In this document: positions 12,025 through 23,440 of the stretch, in pieces
How positions within the stretch are numbered: the stretch's first letter is position 1
Layout: the number at the start of each line of letters is the position of its first letter
Source of the DNA: Talpa occidentalis
Lineage: Eukaryota; Chordata; Mammalia; Eulipotyphla; Talpidae
Assembly (NCBI RefSeq): GCF_014898055.3
Contig: NW_026555331.1
Span: 106,017,194-106,081,193, forward strand
Direction of reading: 5' to 3'
Length of the DNA: 64,000 nt
Translations under genes and position numbers: made by a program
Notes under the pieces: model-generated
Told to the model about the DNA's origin: nothing
The model's input: the letters and a program-made list of their open reading frames with translations, nothing else
The model's database searches: none

Positions 12025-12909
12025 CAGACTGATCAAATCAGGCAGTTCATTAGTACATTCTGCCCATCGCCAGTGAGATTGGAATTCATCTTGCTTCTGT
12101 GGATCGGGGATCCAAGGTGTCTGTGGGAAGAATTCTTCCTCGATACCCCTAAACCCTGTAATCTACCATCTGAGGCTTGGCATGTTGGCCTAGTCTTTAT
12201 GACTGAATTTCTTCAAATGGCCTCATTTTTGTTGAGGACCTCTCCCTCCTTCTACCCCGTACCCAGGATCTGAAATCCTGCCATGAGCCATTATCTGGTG
12301 GGAGTCCTTTCTGGCTTACCAGTCCTTTCCCAGGAGGCGTTAAAATCGGCCCCCTTGATCTTGTCTGGTGGCCAGGTCCTCTGTAATTGGAGAGCCAGCT
12401 TGACTCCTCCTGTCTGAGAAGAGGACTGCTCCTGCCTGAGCATGCCTTTCCTTGCCAGGTGCCCCCCAGGGACCTCTGTCCCCCACCCTTCTGATCACAG
12501 AGCCCCGCTTCCTTCTCCTTCCAATTGACCTTCCATGTCTACCTTGTGCTTGTAGCTTGAGTAATAGCATCATTTTCACCTGAAGAATTCAGTATATCAA
12601 TTAATTTTCCTTTATGGAATATTCCTGAATTTGGGTGTTGTGATTATTTAGAAAGCTGAAAGGACAACTGGAATATAAAGCTGCTGAATTGTTTGCAAGG
12701 GTTGAATTATGCCCCATCACCCTAAATATATGAAAACCAAAGCATGCTTTCCTTATCCACCCTCACATATCAGCTGTCCTTGGGAATGGGGTAAGAGACA
12801 CCACAAAAATGCCAGCCTGAGAGAAAACTATTAATATAGGTGGCACCGAGATACTAGCAGGTCATGTACACAAAGTATCTTTGTAAGTTAGTTGTTTAGA
12901 CATAGGAAT
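12025..12909. other. Unassigned sequence
   Basis: There is no recognised gene or repeat. The part from 12300 to 12540 is moderately GC-rich but has few CpGs. Short open frames occur on both strands without recognisable content. Confidence 0.45.
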
Positions 12910-13760
12910 GCATTTGTTCCACAAACATTTACTGAGACCCGAATTTGTTCCACATGTCAGGGACACAGGATGAGGTTCCTGTCTTCACCATCAGAGACCA
13001 CCAGATAAATAAACATCTACCAAACCACATCAGCAGTGCCGGATGCGGCATGGACGGGGGCAGCTCTGTGGGCACGAGAGGGTGGAGTGGACGCCTGGGG
13101 TTTCTCCAAGGAGGTGAGAGTTTGAATGAAGTTCCCCACTTGGAAAATGGAAGAGAGGCATTCTTGGGGAAGGGTCCAGCATGTCATAGGCAGGAATGGG
13201 TGTGGTTGTGTGACTGGAGTGTGTGCTCCATGGGAGAGAGCGGGGGCTGAGTCTGGAAAGTGGCAAAAACACATGCAGTAGAGGAGTAATGCCAGCCAGT
13301 TTCTGTTATAGAAAGTCTGGAAGCAACTGGGATCCTGATTTGGGGTAGGGAATAAGGAAGGAAGCAAGGGTCCTATCTGGAAATGTAAAAATCAAGAGAA
13401 CCTCAACTAGGGAGTGGGGAGCTAGGATGGGGCCAGAGGGTTATGGTTACACATTTGCTTAGATAATACAGGTGATGAGGAGTTCTTTATGATTAAAACT
13501 AGAGAAGAAGGGTGGGGTTTTAGAGTGCTGGAGAAGGTAAGGAATTAGATTTGGGGGCCTATTGAGTCTGGGGAGTCCAGGAACATACAGTTGGATTTAC
13601 CCATTAATCTGTGAGTAATGTGGGCTGGGGTTCAGGAAGGAGTGTTGGAGATATAAGTGATATATAGATGGTAATTACAGCCCTGGAGTGAATGAGTGGA
13701 CTTCCAGTGAAAGAAGAGAAAGGAGAGAAGAGAGCAGGTCTAAGGACCAGGACGCCACCG
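12910..13760 (-). repeat. Long L2 LINE remnant
   Basis: The plus strand opens with the antisense L2 3' end (a 'catttgttccacaaacatttactgagac' type segment and a 'ggacacaggatgaggttcctgtc' type segment). It continues through 'gcattcttggggaagggtccagca', 'cagttggatttaccc' and 'ggagatataagtgatatatagatgg' blocks that line up in order with L2 sequence. It is ancient and carries many small indels. No reverse-transcriptase frame survives. Confidence 0.6.
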
Positions 13761-14029
13761 GCCAGAGCTCAGGGACCATTTGCACCCAGAAATGAAATAA
13801 GATGAATGAGTCCATGAGCTACAGTGTACTTCAAATACCCCGAGAACCTCGCCACTACCCCTGCCATTCAGAATATGGGCTCCATTCATCTGTTCTTTCA
13901 TTATCTTATTGATTAACCACATAGTGAATCCAAGACACACTACAAGACACGGGGTAGACATGCTTCCTGGGCTCTGTTGTTTACAGCTTAGCAGAGAAGA
14001 TGGACAGGGCGATAAATTTGAAAAACAGA

Positions 14030-14120
14030 TGTTTCGTGTAAACAGGCTATCATGGTTGTGTGATTGTGAGCAAATTGCTCTCCTTCAGCCTCAGTGTCTT
14101 TGTTTAAAAAAAAAAAAGCA
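14030..14120 (+). repeat. MIR SINE core fragment
   Basis: A short MIR core, 'gttgtgtgattgtgagcaaattgctctccttcagcctcagtgtctttg', followed by an A run. Confidence 0.6.
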
Positions 14121-14209
14121 ATAATTAAGGCATGTGTAGGGCTTCTAGTATATAAACACCCTTACACACACTATCTAATTTATACTTAAACCAATAACCT
14201 ACAGAGTTT

Positions 14210-14420
14210 TAAAAAGTGATTTATTTTTAATAAGTAATATATTCAGGTGTAAAAATTCATGAAAGGGTAACAAGTGACAAGTCTTCCTCCCACTGTGTCT
14301 ATAGTAGTCAGTTCTGCTTCTCAGAGGATACCAGTGTTTGCAGTTTTTCTTTGGGCTCTTATAGGAATGATCTTTGCGTGCACAATCTATGTGTGTATAT
14401 GTGTGTGCACAGCCATCATC
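14210..14420 (-). repeat. Old L1 3' end fragment
   Basis: The plus strand reads like the antisense 3' UTR of an old L1 (L1ME/HAL1 type): 'ataagtaatatattcaggtgtaaaaattc', then 'agaggataccagtgtttgcagttt', then an alternating TG/TA tract. The family is uncertain. Confidence 0.5.
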
Positions 14421-14424
14421 CAGG

Positions 14425-14478
14425 CTTCTTTCCTTCCCTTCCTCCCTTCCTTCCTTCTCTCCTTCTTCCTTCCACCCA
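14425..14478. repeat. CT-rich (CTTCC)n low-complexity run
   Basis: Irregular TTCCTTCCC/CTCC units in a pyrimidine tract. It is simple repeat sequence, and the Ser/Pro/Phe-rich open frames through it are artefacts. Confidence 0.9.
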
Positions 14479-14579
14479 AGTCTGATGAACATCAGAGCAT
14501 CTCCAGCTGACACCTCTGCTGCCTGGGTGCTGGGGGTGCTGGGCTGGTGGGGACGCTCCAGACTCCCTTCCATCCTTCT

Positions 14580-14735
14580 ACGTAAACAATGTAGAGACGG
14601 CCGTGTTGACTCAGCGGCGTGATAGAACAGGTCGGAAAGGGAGCTATGACCTCACCTGGTTTTCAATGAGCCCCGAAGATGTAACTGATAGTGCATGTCA
14701 GCTCATTTGTCCGTACAAGCCATCTGCGTTGAACT
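14580..14735. other. CpG-retaining unique segment, candidate regulatory DNA
   Basis: About nine CpGs fall in roughly 155 bases outside any SINE, which is unusual for this window. The segment includes TTGACTCAGCGG (an AP-1/MARE-like core) and 'tatgacctcacctgg'. No gene or promoter is visible beside it. CpG retention can reflect an unmethylated regulatory element or simple chance. Confidence 0.3.
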
Positions 14736-15431
14736 GTGTTCATTACTACTGGTTCTTCTGTTTGTTTTGAAAACTCCATTTCACATTGGAGTTAGATATT
14801 AGGTAGAAGAAAGAACACTAATTAAGTGGATTCATGTTTGTCTGTTTGTTAGTGAGACATCTCCTTTACTTAAGTGATTTCTACTGAATACCTACTATGT
14901 GTAGGACACAGGGCTGAAATATATTGTATTTTGAAATGCTGCTGACATCCACAGCTGTGTTAGCTGTTTACGTTGACTTTAGCAGACTGAAATTGCTTTA
15001 CCTTTTCCCTTTGCTAGTCTCTCATTATGGTTTTCATTGGCAAATGAGATTGTAAACCAGGGGTAATTTACTTTGCACAATAGAAGGGTTCCTGAAAATT
15101 ATTTGTGAAAGTGAATTGTTATAAAATGAATAATGTTTTAACTGTACTGGGGGTTTTTCTATTAAAAGGAAATTCTAATGCTGAATTGTTTTGAAAGGTG
15201 AAGCATTATTTTCTGATTTATCTGTTTGGTAAGGGAGAATTCGTAACCTAAAGGGAAAATAAGTCAAAATTTAATAACTTCAGGAATCTGAAACAATACC
15301 CAGCAGAAAAAAATATTTTTAAGAGTTTAGGAGTAGTGGATACTACTAAGCAAACCAGTGATATGAAGCCCTCATAACAGAATGTTTGCTGACCCAAAGG
15401 ACGGACATATTCCTATTTGTTGGGCTAATAC

Positions 15432-15705
15432 AGGTGCACCTCAGAAATAATGTGGTTTGGGCTTCAAGCCACCACAATAAAGCCTAAATTGCAATAAAGA
15501 GAGTCTTGAAGTTGTTTTTTTGTGCATATAAAAGTTGTATATACCATGCTATTGTCTATTAACTGTGCAATAGCGTTACGTGGCAAGAAATATACACATC
15601 TTAATTTTTAAATTCCTTATTAAGACACCTTCTATTAAAAATGCTAACCATCTTCTGAATCCTCAGTGAATCAGATCTTTTTGCTAGTGGAGGATACTAT
15701 AAAAA
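15432..15705. mobile_element. Tigger (TcMar) DNA transposon, one end
   Basis: The block begins ACAGGTGCACCTCAGAAATA after a TA dinucleotide and continues through 'aagccaccacaataaagcc', GTGCATATAAAAGTTGTATA, 'gtctattaactgtgcaatagcgttacg' and 'tgctaaccatcttctgaatcctcagtgaatcag'. These blocks follow, in order, the terminal region of Tigger-type elements whose transposase lies on the opposite strand. The transposase region is not recognisable downstream. A possible matching far terminus lies at 18484-18502. Confidence 0.8.
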
Positions 15706-16084
15706 ACCCAAGATTTGCTAGGAGCAAAAAAGCTATTACAGGGTATGCTCGTAATATAGAAAATCTTGATAGTATAAGAAGGATGAAAATAATGAAACCA
15801 TAGAGAAAGAAGAGAAAAGGAAGGATCACAGTAGGTGGTGGACACGGAAGTGGCAGAGGACATTAAAGCCAAATAGTGAATGTGGCAGCAAAGAGGAGAA
15901 CTAGCCAGTAGAAGAGAAAACAGGAGCCATCTCTCCAGGAAGCTGCATGTCTGACCCACTTAGCAGCTCCTGCCTGAGAGCACATTGGCCCAGTATATCT
16001 GAGCGCCCCTGAATTCAGTCCTTCTAAAGATGTGATGCATTTCTGCACAACGGTATCTTAGAACTTTCCTTATAAGCTCACCTG

Positions 16085-16235
16085 ATGTCAGGTTGCTATT
16101 CTAAGTACTATCTGTGATAACACGTTTAACCCTCCTAGCAACCCCTTGAGGATTCATCATTCTCACTTTATAGATGAAGTAACTGAGTTAACAAAAAGGC
16201 TGAGCAGAAGCTCATCCACGGTCAAAAGCTACAAG
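16085..16235 (-). repeat. MIR SINE remnant
   Basis: Antisense MIR: 'attctaagtactatctgtgataacacgtttaaccctcctagcaacccc', then 'cactttatagatgaagtaactgag'. It is interior to the region between the two possible Tigger ends. Confidence 0.8.
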
Positions 16236-16239
16236 GACA

Positions 16240-16860
16240 AAAACCAGGCATGACTGGCAGAATCCTAAGATGGCTCTCCAGATTCCTACCCATTGGTGTA
16301 TAAACTCTGAAGAATCTCCTCCCTTTCAATGTGGACAGCACTTTAAGATGATAGGATTTCACTCTCTTGATTAGATTGCATTATATGGCAAGAAGGAAGA
16401 GAATTTAAAGATAGAAGGTCCCTCTTTAGCTGATTTTGAATCAATCAAAGTGTAGATTTTTCCTGGGTGGGCCTGGCCTAATCAGGCAAACACTCTACAA
16501 GAGGATACAGGCCTTGCCTGGAGAAGCAAAGCAAAGCAAGAGATTTTGCTGCTGACCTTGAAGGAGCAAACAGCAAAGAACCTATGGAGGAGGTCACGTG
16601 GCAAGAACCAGCACCTTAGCCCCTTAGGAGCTAGAGTGGTCCTTGGTCAGCAAGCAGCAAGCAAGGAAATGAGGAGATCCACCATCAGCCTCAGGGAAAG
16701 AGTTATTTCCTTTTGGAAGATGCCCTGGAGCACTGGCAAGGAGCACAATCCAGCTAATACCTTGATTTGCAGCCTGAGAATCCGTGAGCAGAGGACCCAA
16801 AGGCCCACCCGGACTTCTGCCACACAGACACTGTGATGTAGGAAGTGTAGGCCATGCAAT
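16240..16860 (+). mobile_element. MaLR-like solo LTR remnant
   Basis: Order of landmarks: a 'ttgattagattgcattatatggcaagaagg' block, 'ccctctttagctgattttgaatcaatcaaag', GGGTGGGCCTGGCCTAATCA, 'ggtcacgtggcaagaacca', and 'cagcctgagaatccgtgagcagaggaccc'. This matches ancient ERVL-MaLR-type LTRs. No internal retroviral genes accompany it. Assignment to a subfamily is not attempted. Confidence 0.6.
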
Positions 16861-17043
16861 TGGTGTTTATTTGTATTTAGCAACAGGAAATGAATACAGT
16901 AGCATTTGAACCTCTGATTCTGTCTGCAGATCTCACACACTTCCTCCTTGCTCCAGTTTGCAGTCCTTTGGAAAAGTCACAGCTCAGAACCGCTAATTCC
17001 TAGAACTTTCACGTTAAATAGGAACCACTGTGATCATTCAGTC

Positions 17044-17193
17044 CAGTGGCTTACAAACCTATCACTTGTGGTAGAAGTCATTATCAAACAGGGGAGCAGG
17101 AAACTGTAGTAATGGAACTGCACTCCCCCAGCTGCTTCTGTTCCTTGGAACCTCCTTGAGGCACCCCTGAGGAACACAGCTTGAGAACCACTG
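17044..17193. mobile_element. Short hAT-type element
   Basis: A 150-bp stretch bounded by CAGTGGCTTACAAACC on the left and GCTTGAGAACCACTG on the right. These are diverged inverted repeats of the CAGTGGTTCTCAA type used by MER5-like hAT elements. The interior is too diverged to name. Confidence 0.55.
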
Positions 17194-17199
17194 ATCTGA

Positions 17200-18483
17200 T
17201 CCAACAACCCATCTGGTCTTTTTCCCTCTATAGCATACTGGCTGTCTCTTGACCTCTATTTCAATGTTTCCCTTAATCTTTATTTCCATTTGGGAACCAT
17301 TCCTTTGGAAAGTCTTCTTTCTATTACATTAAAACCTGTCTCCCCATAACTTCAGCCTGTGGATGTAGGTCCATTCACAGGTGGTGCAGAGCACAGAACG
17401 AATGGAAGCCGCCCTTCCCAGCACAGTTTGCCATGCCATTAAAGACAATTCTTTTGTTTCGCAGAATCCTTTATTCCCAGGTAAAACTTCTACTTCCCTT
17501 CACAGGAATGTTTCCTCTTAACAACTACTCCGCTCCTACTGAACTTCAGGTTGTCTGTGTTTTCTTAGAATAAGGTTGGGGACAAAACACGAGACTTTTG
17601 GTGTGATCTACTTCACATAAAATACAGCAAGTCTAATACAGGCCACATTGTAAATATTCTGCTTCCATCAAGGCAGCATAGACCACATTAGCTTTTTGGC
17701 AAGCACCATGCAGTGTTGACTCATACCACACGCAGAGTTAATCAAAACTCCTTTTTTCACACATGTGGCTGCTAAGGTGTGTCTCCACAGTCATGGACTT
17801 GTGTGTGTTTATTTTAACTTGTAGACGGGCTTACCTTTCATCACTGTTCTGTCTCATCAGGGATCTGGTGCACATCTTGCTTGATCCCCTATATGTCATT
17901 CAACACCATTGCTTTTCTTTGCAGCATAGCCTCACTCTTCGATTTGATCAGTATGCCATCCATATCCTCATGGGAGTTCTTGACAGCATTTTGGAACTGG
18001 GCAGAACTGAGGTCAGAGCCCTCTGGCACCACATTGATGACCTACTACCAGTGTTTGGGTCCTTCAACCAGTAATAAGTTCAACTAATTGTATCATCTCC
18101 TGGCAGTCACCCAACTCACAAAGGTACCCAGAGTCTACCTACTGGGGGTTGAGTCTAGTTCTCTGACCTCCCAGATCAGATCACAGTGGCCCCCTAGTGA
18201 ATGTACCCAAGCCCTTTGGGGCATCCTTTCTAGATTGCACATCACACTTACCAGTTAGTAGTTGGCTCCCCCTTAGCCCAGCATTTCCTCCATCACTCCA
18301 TGGTTTCCCATCTTTCTGGTCTCGATCCAGACTCCCAAGGGGAAAAGATAAAGACTCTTTGGAAGATAATAGTGAATCTTGGGGTTTCTGAAAAATTGAA
18401 GTAAGGCTCCTCTTTATTTTAGAGGAGGAACTTACCCTAAGACGTAGGGTACGGGCTCTGGTATGGCTAAGTTGTGCAGTTAA
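17200..18483. other. Unassigned sequence
   Basis: No gene was recognised. The section 17860-18080 has a 103-codon open frame in unremarkable sequence, with a second frame overlapping it; neither resembles a known protein. This interval could be decayed interior sequence of the Tigger element whose ends may flank it, but I see no transposase similarity. Confidence 0.4.
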
Positions 18484-18502
18484 AGGCGAGGTATGCCTGT
18501 AG
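18484..18502. mobile_element. Possible far terminus of the 15.4-kb Tigger element
   Basis: The sequence AGGCGAGGTATGCCTG followed by TA matches the inverted terminus expected for a Tigger element of the type at 15432. Only about 20 bases agree, so this may be a coincidence or the end of a different, mostly deleted copy. Confidence 0.35.
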
Positions 18503-18897
18503 TGATGGGGTGAGGAAGATGAAGGGACAAAGCTGAGCATATTTCTGCAAGGTGGTGGTAAACCCAGGTGTTTCTACAGCAGCATCCTTTCTGTCATCTG
18601 AAAATAAATCCTGGTCTTATGATCTTGGTTCATTTTTTTATATACCCTTCTGTATAAAATTGAAAGCTTCCATGGGTTTCACAGGACAGCTGTAATACCA
18701 GAAGACCAAGAACTTCTATTGGGTAACTGAAAAAAAGTATTTGAATTATCATGATGACTTTTATAACACAGTGTTCAGTTATTTTTTTTTTTACCACCAA
18801 GTATTCATTCATTACCCCTGGTAATCATTTGTTTCTTTGGAGTGGGGGAAGGGAGGGGGTGGTCTGTTCACCTCCTCCACTTTTTGTCCTTGTGTTT

Positions 18898-19161
18898 TTT
18901 TTTAAAGATTTATTTTATTTATACAAGAACAGGGGCACAGGCCAGAGGCGTGGGAGGTTAAGAGAATTCACTAGAGACAGAGCGGGGAGCAGAACAGGCA
19001 GACGGACGGTAAACTGCTGAGGGGAGCAGCGGACGAGACAGGAGAGGTCTGCCACACCATGTGGGTATCTCCCTGGCCGGCCAGGAATCGAACCCGCACT
19101 GCAGAGACTGTGGACAGCTTCACAGCTCTGCGCTCAACCTACTGCACCACCAGGGAGGCCC
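18898..19161 (-). repeat. Lineage-specific SINE, copy 3
   Basis: Full-length copy in antisense: T-rich tail first, then the body, then the inverted head ending CCACCAGGGAGGCCC. It is flanked by an exact 13-bp duplication, TGTCCTTGTGTTT, at 18885-18897 and 19162-19174. This is the mark of L1-assisted target-primed insertion. The inverted B box reads GGAATCGAACCCG. Confidence 0.95.
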
Positions 19162-19469
19162 TGTCCTTGTGTTTCCAGTGAAGTTGCCTCCACATTCTTC
19201 CCCATGGGGATGTGGGACCCAGGTTTGGCCAATGAGAACATTAACATTCTTCCATGTTTGGCTCAAGCCAGTGAGATGCAGAGAGACTTTTACTGGGACT
19301 TGTGAAAAAGAAATCCTTGGTATTTTTTGCCAGGTTTAGAATTGTCAGGTTTGAGACTCAAGCTATTTCAGCAATCCTGCTTCGAAGAGGACACAACCTC
19401 AAAGAGAATAGAACCAGAGAGCAGGTGAAGATTAATATAGAACAAAACTAGATTCTGATCATATGAGAA

Positions 19470-19675
19470 GGCAATGATTAAAATCCAGACTCTGGGGCCA
19501 AGTTGCTTGGATTTGAATTACTCTGGTATTTCCTAAGAGGGTCACTCAGGACAAGTAGTCTCCCTGCCTCAGTTTCCCCATCTGTAGAATGGGAATCTTT
19601 ATAAGATCTTCTCTTAGCATTATTATAAAGATGAGTCATGTGAAATGCTGAGAACAGTATCCAGCATTTGGTATG
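19470..19675 (+). repeat. MIR SINE, nearly complete
   Basis: Sense MIR in order: 'ctctggggccaagttgcttggatttgaat' head region, GCCTCAGTTTCCCCATCTGT core and 'aatgctgagaacagtatccagcatttgg' 3' part. It is well preserved for its age. Confidence 0.9.
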
Positions 19676-20149
19676 AACTATGAGAATGTTAATCACACTT
19701 GAGTTGTGTCTGGCCATGCCTGAGATGAGACCTATCTCTCAGTTCTTCAGTTCTCAGAACAGTATGTTCTCTTTTTGCATTAGTCCACTTGAGGTGTTTT
19801 TTGTCATTTAATCCAAAGAGCCCTAACAAGTAGATTTAGTGAAATAAAATTCTTCGTCAGTTTTTCTAACTTAATGAGACTAAGAAAAATAATCCAAAAT
19901 GATTATTATCGAGTGGTGATTATGGTCTTGGGACAGGCTGAATCCTTCTCCTTCTCATCTTCCTCATTTAGAATTTCTTCAAGCAATACTGTTAGTTGTG
20001 ATTATCTAAGCAGTAGCCGAACAATGTGAATAAATTTTCCTAGCAAGCATATGTTTTACCTCCTTTCTTCCCAATATGCAAGAATATCGTTACAATAGAA
20101 AACCCCTGAGTGGGAGGAGGGCACTTGTTTGGGGCTCTGAGTGGGAACA

Positions 20150-20290
20150 TGGAACAAATCAGAAAACCTGGCACTCCACCTTGACCTCGGCAACCACCCC
20201 CTGTGTGGTCTTAGACAAGTCATTCTCCTGGCTTTCCTGGTCTCTACAGCAGGCAAGATAATAGCTGAGATCCCTTTTTTATTGATTTTG
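20150..20290 (+). repeat. MIR SINE remnant
   Basis: It has the MIR layout: a 'cacccc ctgtgtggtcttagacaagtcattctcctggctttcctggtctctac' segment and 'caggcaagataatagctgagatcc'. It is diverged and the 3' part is missing. Confidence 0.6.
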
Positions 20291-22219
20291 CAATGTACAA
20301 AGGCTTTTTTATGCACCTTAAATAATATATTTAATTTTCTCTGTGGTTGAGATGATTGAGAAGAAATCAAAAAAATAATAAATCTTAATGAGCCCTGTCT
20401 GCATCTTGTGATTGCCTTAGAATTTGTAATGCATATTTTAAGATTTCTGCTCTCTATTTTCCTTCTGTATCTGAGGGCTTCAATTTTTCTTTCTTTCTTT
20501 CTTGGTATTGTTTGGCTTTTTTTCTTAATTTTTTTTGCTCTCTAAAAACCCATGTGGCCTTCTCCCTGAGTCCTCACAGTTCTTAATAATCAACAAGGAT
20601 CTTGCCCATTTAAGCTGAGAATTGCAGCAGAGGCCCTGGGCTTCTCGTCAGCTTTAATTAGCAGACAGCACACAGAGAGGAACAATAAGGAACCAGAATA
20701 GAAAACAAATAGTAAACTAGAGAAGATGGAGACAAAGAAATGGAGACAAAGCAAATGACTGGAATTTGCTCAGGGAGCTGGGAAGAGAGGAGCCGGAACT
20801 GTGTGATTCTTCCTTTTTCTTAGAATGTGGAGCCAGGACTGACATGGAGTGGGCATCCAGTGAATGTTTGCAGAGAGAGTGAGCACGGGAGCGAGGAGGC
20901 GAGTGATGAATAGATGAGAGCATTTGGCTGCATGTGGACACACTTGATCCTGCCAACTCAACTAGCCCAGGGACAGTGGAGGAAGGAAATAACAAAAGAA
21001 AACTCAAGATACCCATGTACCAACGCAGAAGGCATTTTCCACTGCAAAAGCGAAAATATCCGAGGCATTGTAGAAACCATGCAACATTTGAGAAAGCTAA
21101 TAAGTTTGCTTACAAATGCGAACCAATGCATTTGTTTTTGAAATAGGGTGCAAGTGAGTATTCATTTCATGCCTCACTATTTGGCTTTTAGGTTGGACTT
21201 AATTAAAAAAGCTGTAGCATCTTTGAGTCCAATTTCCTCTTTTCACAGAGCATCTGTCCCTGACAGCTTGTGTGAGGCTTGGCCACTTGTTGAGGCCGGG
21301 GCTAGAGGAGGAAATGACAGGGGAGAGGCGAGGTGGACATACGTCTCTTGTTGGAGGTGGCACTCTGATTCTGCAGGGCCCGGTCACGTGCTTAGAGGCT
21401 TCTTGGTTTAAGCAAGGCAACAGATGTCTCTGAGAGGGGGCTGCTGGCAGCCTCACAAAGGCCAGCATGACTGAGGGTAGGCATGAGTGCGCTAACAGGA
21501 GAGCAAGGCACACATGCTTTTGCCCTCTGCTCAGAAGTGGAAAATGGGCCAAATTCAGATAAGCACATATTCTACACCCACAGAGGGTGAGGGCAGACAG
21601 AAAATACTTCACTGGAGTAAATATCCTGAGGGGTGAACCTGAGTATTTCCGAACACAAATATGTCCTGGAGCTTTCTATATTCAAATTTATGGGGCAAAA
21701 GATAAAAGTCAATACTGGGGTTGACTTTGCCTAGGATATCAACCCTGTTTTGCTTTGCAAAGCATTGTTTACCCATTTCTGCATTTCTGCATTTACCTGA
21801 AGGTCTGGTTTTGCCTGTGACCAGGAAAGAGAACCCAAGCATTCTCCCCTTAGATTTGCCATTCTCACTTATCAGGACAAGCCTATCAGTGACTCCAAAC
21901 AAACCTGTATCTCATTTTGGAGCAAGTAATTGAGTTTGTGGTAAGCAAGCTCTTACAGAGGGAGCATGCACTTAATCTGCTTTCCGCTGGATGTTTACAG
22001 GGTTGCTTTTAAAGCAGTTTGTTTGAAGTTCAAGATATGGACTGGGCTGGTGTTCTCTTTCGGAGGCTTTGCTTGTCATCCCATTCTCTATTCCCCAAAG
22101 ATATTCTGACCACTTCTTGTCACTGGACAAACCGTGGTGCTTTTATGCAAAGCCAGCCAACATTATATCCCTCTTGAAGCTTATATTTAAAGTCTCCCTC
22201 TTGGTGGGCCTGTGGGTTT
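20291..22219. other. Unassigned sequence
   Basis: No gene or repeat was named. The stretch around 20480-20510 is T-rich. A 137-codon minus-strand open frame at 21199-21612 overlaps a plus-strand frame and shows no domain. A block near 21280-21420 is mildly GC-rich with a handful of CpGs. Confidence 0.4.
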
Positions 22220-22493
22220 TTTGTTTTTTTTTTAAGATTTATTTATTTATTTATACAAGCACTGGGTACAGTCAGAAGCACGGGAGGGTGAGAGGATTCA
22301 CCAGAGTGAGAGCAGGGAGCAAAACAGGCAGACTGACGAAATACACTGCTGAGGGGAGAAGCGGGTGTGGCAGGAGAGGTCTGCGCGCCATGTGGGACCC
22401 TCGCCGGTGGCTGTGGAGCCAACCGGCCTGCAGAGGCTGCGGGCAGCTTCTCAGCCCAGCGCTCAACTGCTGCGCCACCAGGGGAGGCCCAGA
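22220..22493 (-). repeat. Lineage-specific SINE, copy 4 (younger subfamily)
   Basis: Full-length and antisense, with the 'tacaagcactgggtacagtcagaagc' body that marks the younger subfamily. The head reads inverted as GCGCCACCAGGGGAGGCCC. Exact 11-bp flanking duplication CCTGTGGGTTT at 22209-22219 and 22494-22504. Overlapping open frames on both strands are shadows of its GC-rich head. Confidence 0.95.
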
Positions 22494-22679
22494 CCTGTGG
22501 GTTTGAGGCTCTGCTGCTATTCCCATTTCCTTATCCTTAATGCCTGGCAAGCACAGGCAGCCTCGCTGCCAGCAGATTGTCACAGATCCATGGAAGGAGG
22601 CAAATTCTGGCAACATGAGGGTTAAACACTGACATGGCCACAGGTCTAGCTAGCAAGCAAGGTCAGGTGCCACAGAGTG

Positions 22680-23440
22680 CCTTTGGCCAGGCAGTTTAAT
22701 GACTTTTACCAATGATTTCCCAATTACACAAGTAATGATAAAATGATACTTATGGAAAAATTTAGAGCAAAGTACAGATGAGTGAAAAACAGACAGCTCC
22801 CTGAAAAGGCATTTATAAATGATCACATTCATATTCAGAGATTCATGCTTCTAATCCCCTTCTATTGCACATATACATGTAAACATGTATTTACAGAAAT
22901 GTGGTCACAACAGTCATATTAATTTTATTTCAAAATCCACCATGAACATATGTCCACATCTCTAGGTGCTTGATAGCATTTTTTAAAAAAGATTTATTTA
23001 TTTATGCATACAAGAGCTGGGGTATAGGCCAGAGGTGTGAGGGGTGAGAGGATTCACCAGAAACAGAGCAGGGAACAGAACAAGCAGATCGACCCAAGTA
23101 CACTGCTGAGGGGAGCAGCGAGTGAGTCAGAAGAGGTCTGCTGCACCATGTGGGCTGCTCCCTTGCAGGCCGGGGGATCGAACTCGTGATGCAGAGGCTG
23201 TGGACAGCCTCATAGGTTGAGTCTTAACCCCCTGCACCACCAGGGAGGCCCAACTTGACAGCATTTTTAATGGCTGAATATAATTCAGTCACATGGATGA
23301 AACTTTGCTTTTTTTAACCAGTCACCTATTTTTAGACATGTGAGTAGTTTTTCTTTCTAATGAACACCCTTCCAGCTAAATCTTTATGCATCTTAATTGT
23401 TTCTTTATTATTAATTTGTAAAAGTTTAATTGTTTGGTGA
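22680..23440 (-). repeat. Old L1 3' region, split by a SINE
   Basis: Antisense L1 3' UTR-like sequence: 'aatttagagcaaagtacagatgagtgaaaaac', 'atgtaaacatgtatttacagaaatg', then after SINE copy 5, 'taatggctgaatataattcagtcacatgga' and 'aaccagtcacctatttttagacatgtgagtagtttt'. The order agrees with old L1M elements. No coding frame is left. Confidence 0.65.
22984..23253 (-). repeat. Lineage-specific SINE, copy 5 (older subfamily)
   Basis: Full-length antisense copy inserted into an old L1. Flanking duplication of 15 bp with one difference: CTTGATAGCATTTTT at 22969-22983 and CTTGACAGCATTTTT at 23254-23268. Body contains 'gagctggggtataggccagaggtgtg'; the head ends CCACCAGGGAGGCCC. Confidence 0.95.

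Noticed and set aside
14274..14622. Ser/Pro/Phe-rich frames on both strands
   Set aside because: They are produced by the CTTCC low-complexity run.
16240..16860. Endogenous retrovirus with genes
   Set aside because: Only LTR-like sequence is present; no gag, pol or env similarity is visible next to this or the LTRs at 34565 and 44868.
17763..18087. Possible decayed retrogene around 17860-18080
   Set aside because: The sequence looked exon-like at first, but no reading in any frame resembled a protein I know, and there is no A tail or duplication.
22069..22625. Overlapping 145- and 114-codon frames
   Set aside because: Both strands are open because of the GC-rich SINE copy 4; similar frames occur over nearly every other SINE copy.
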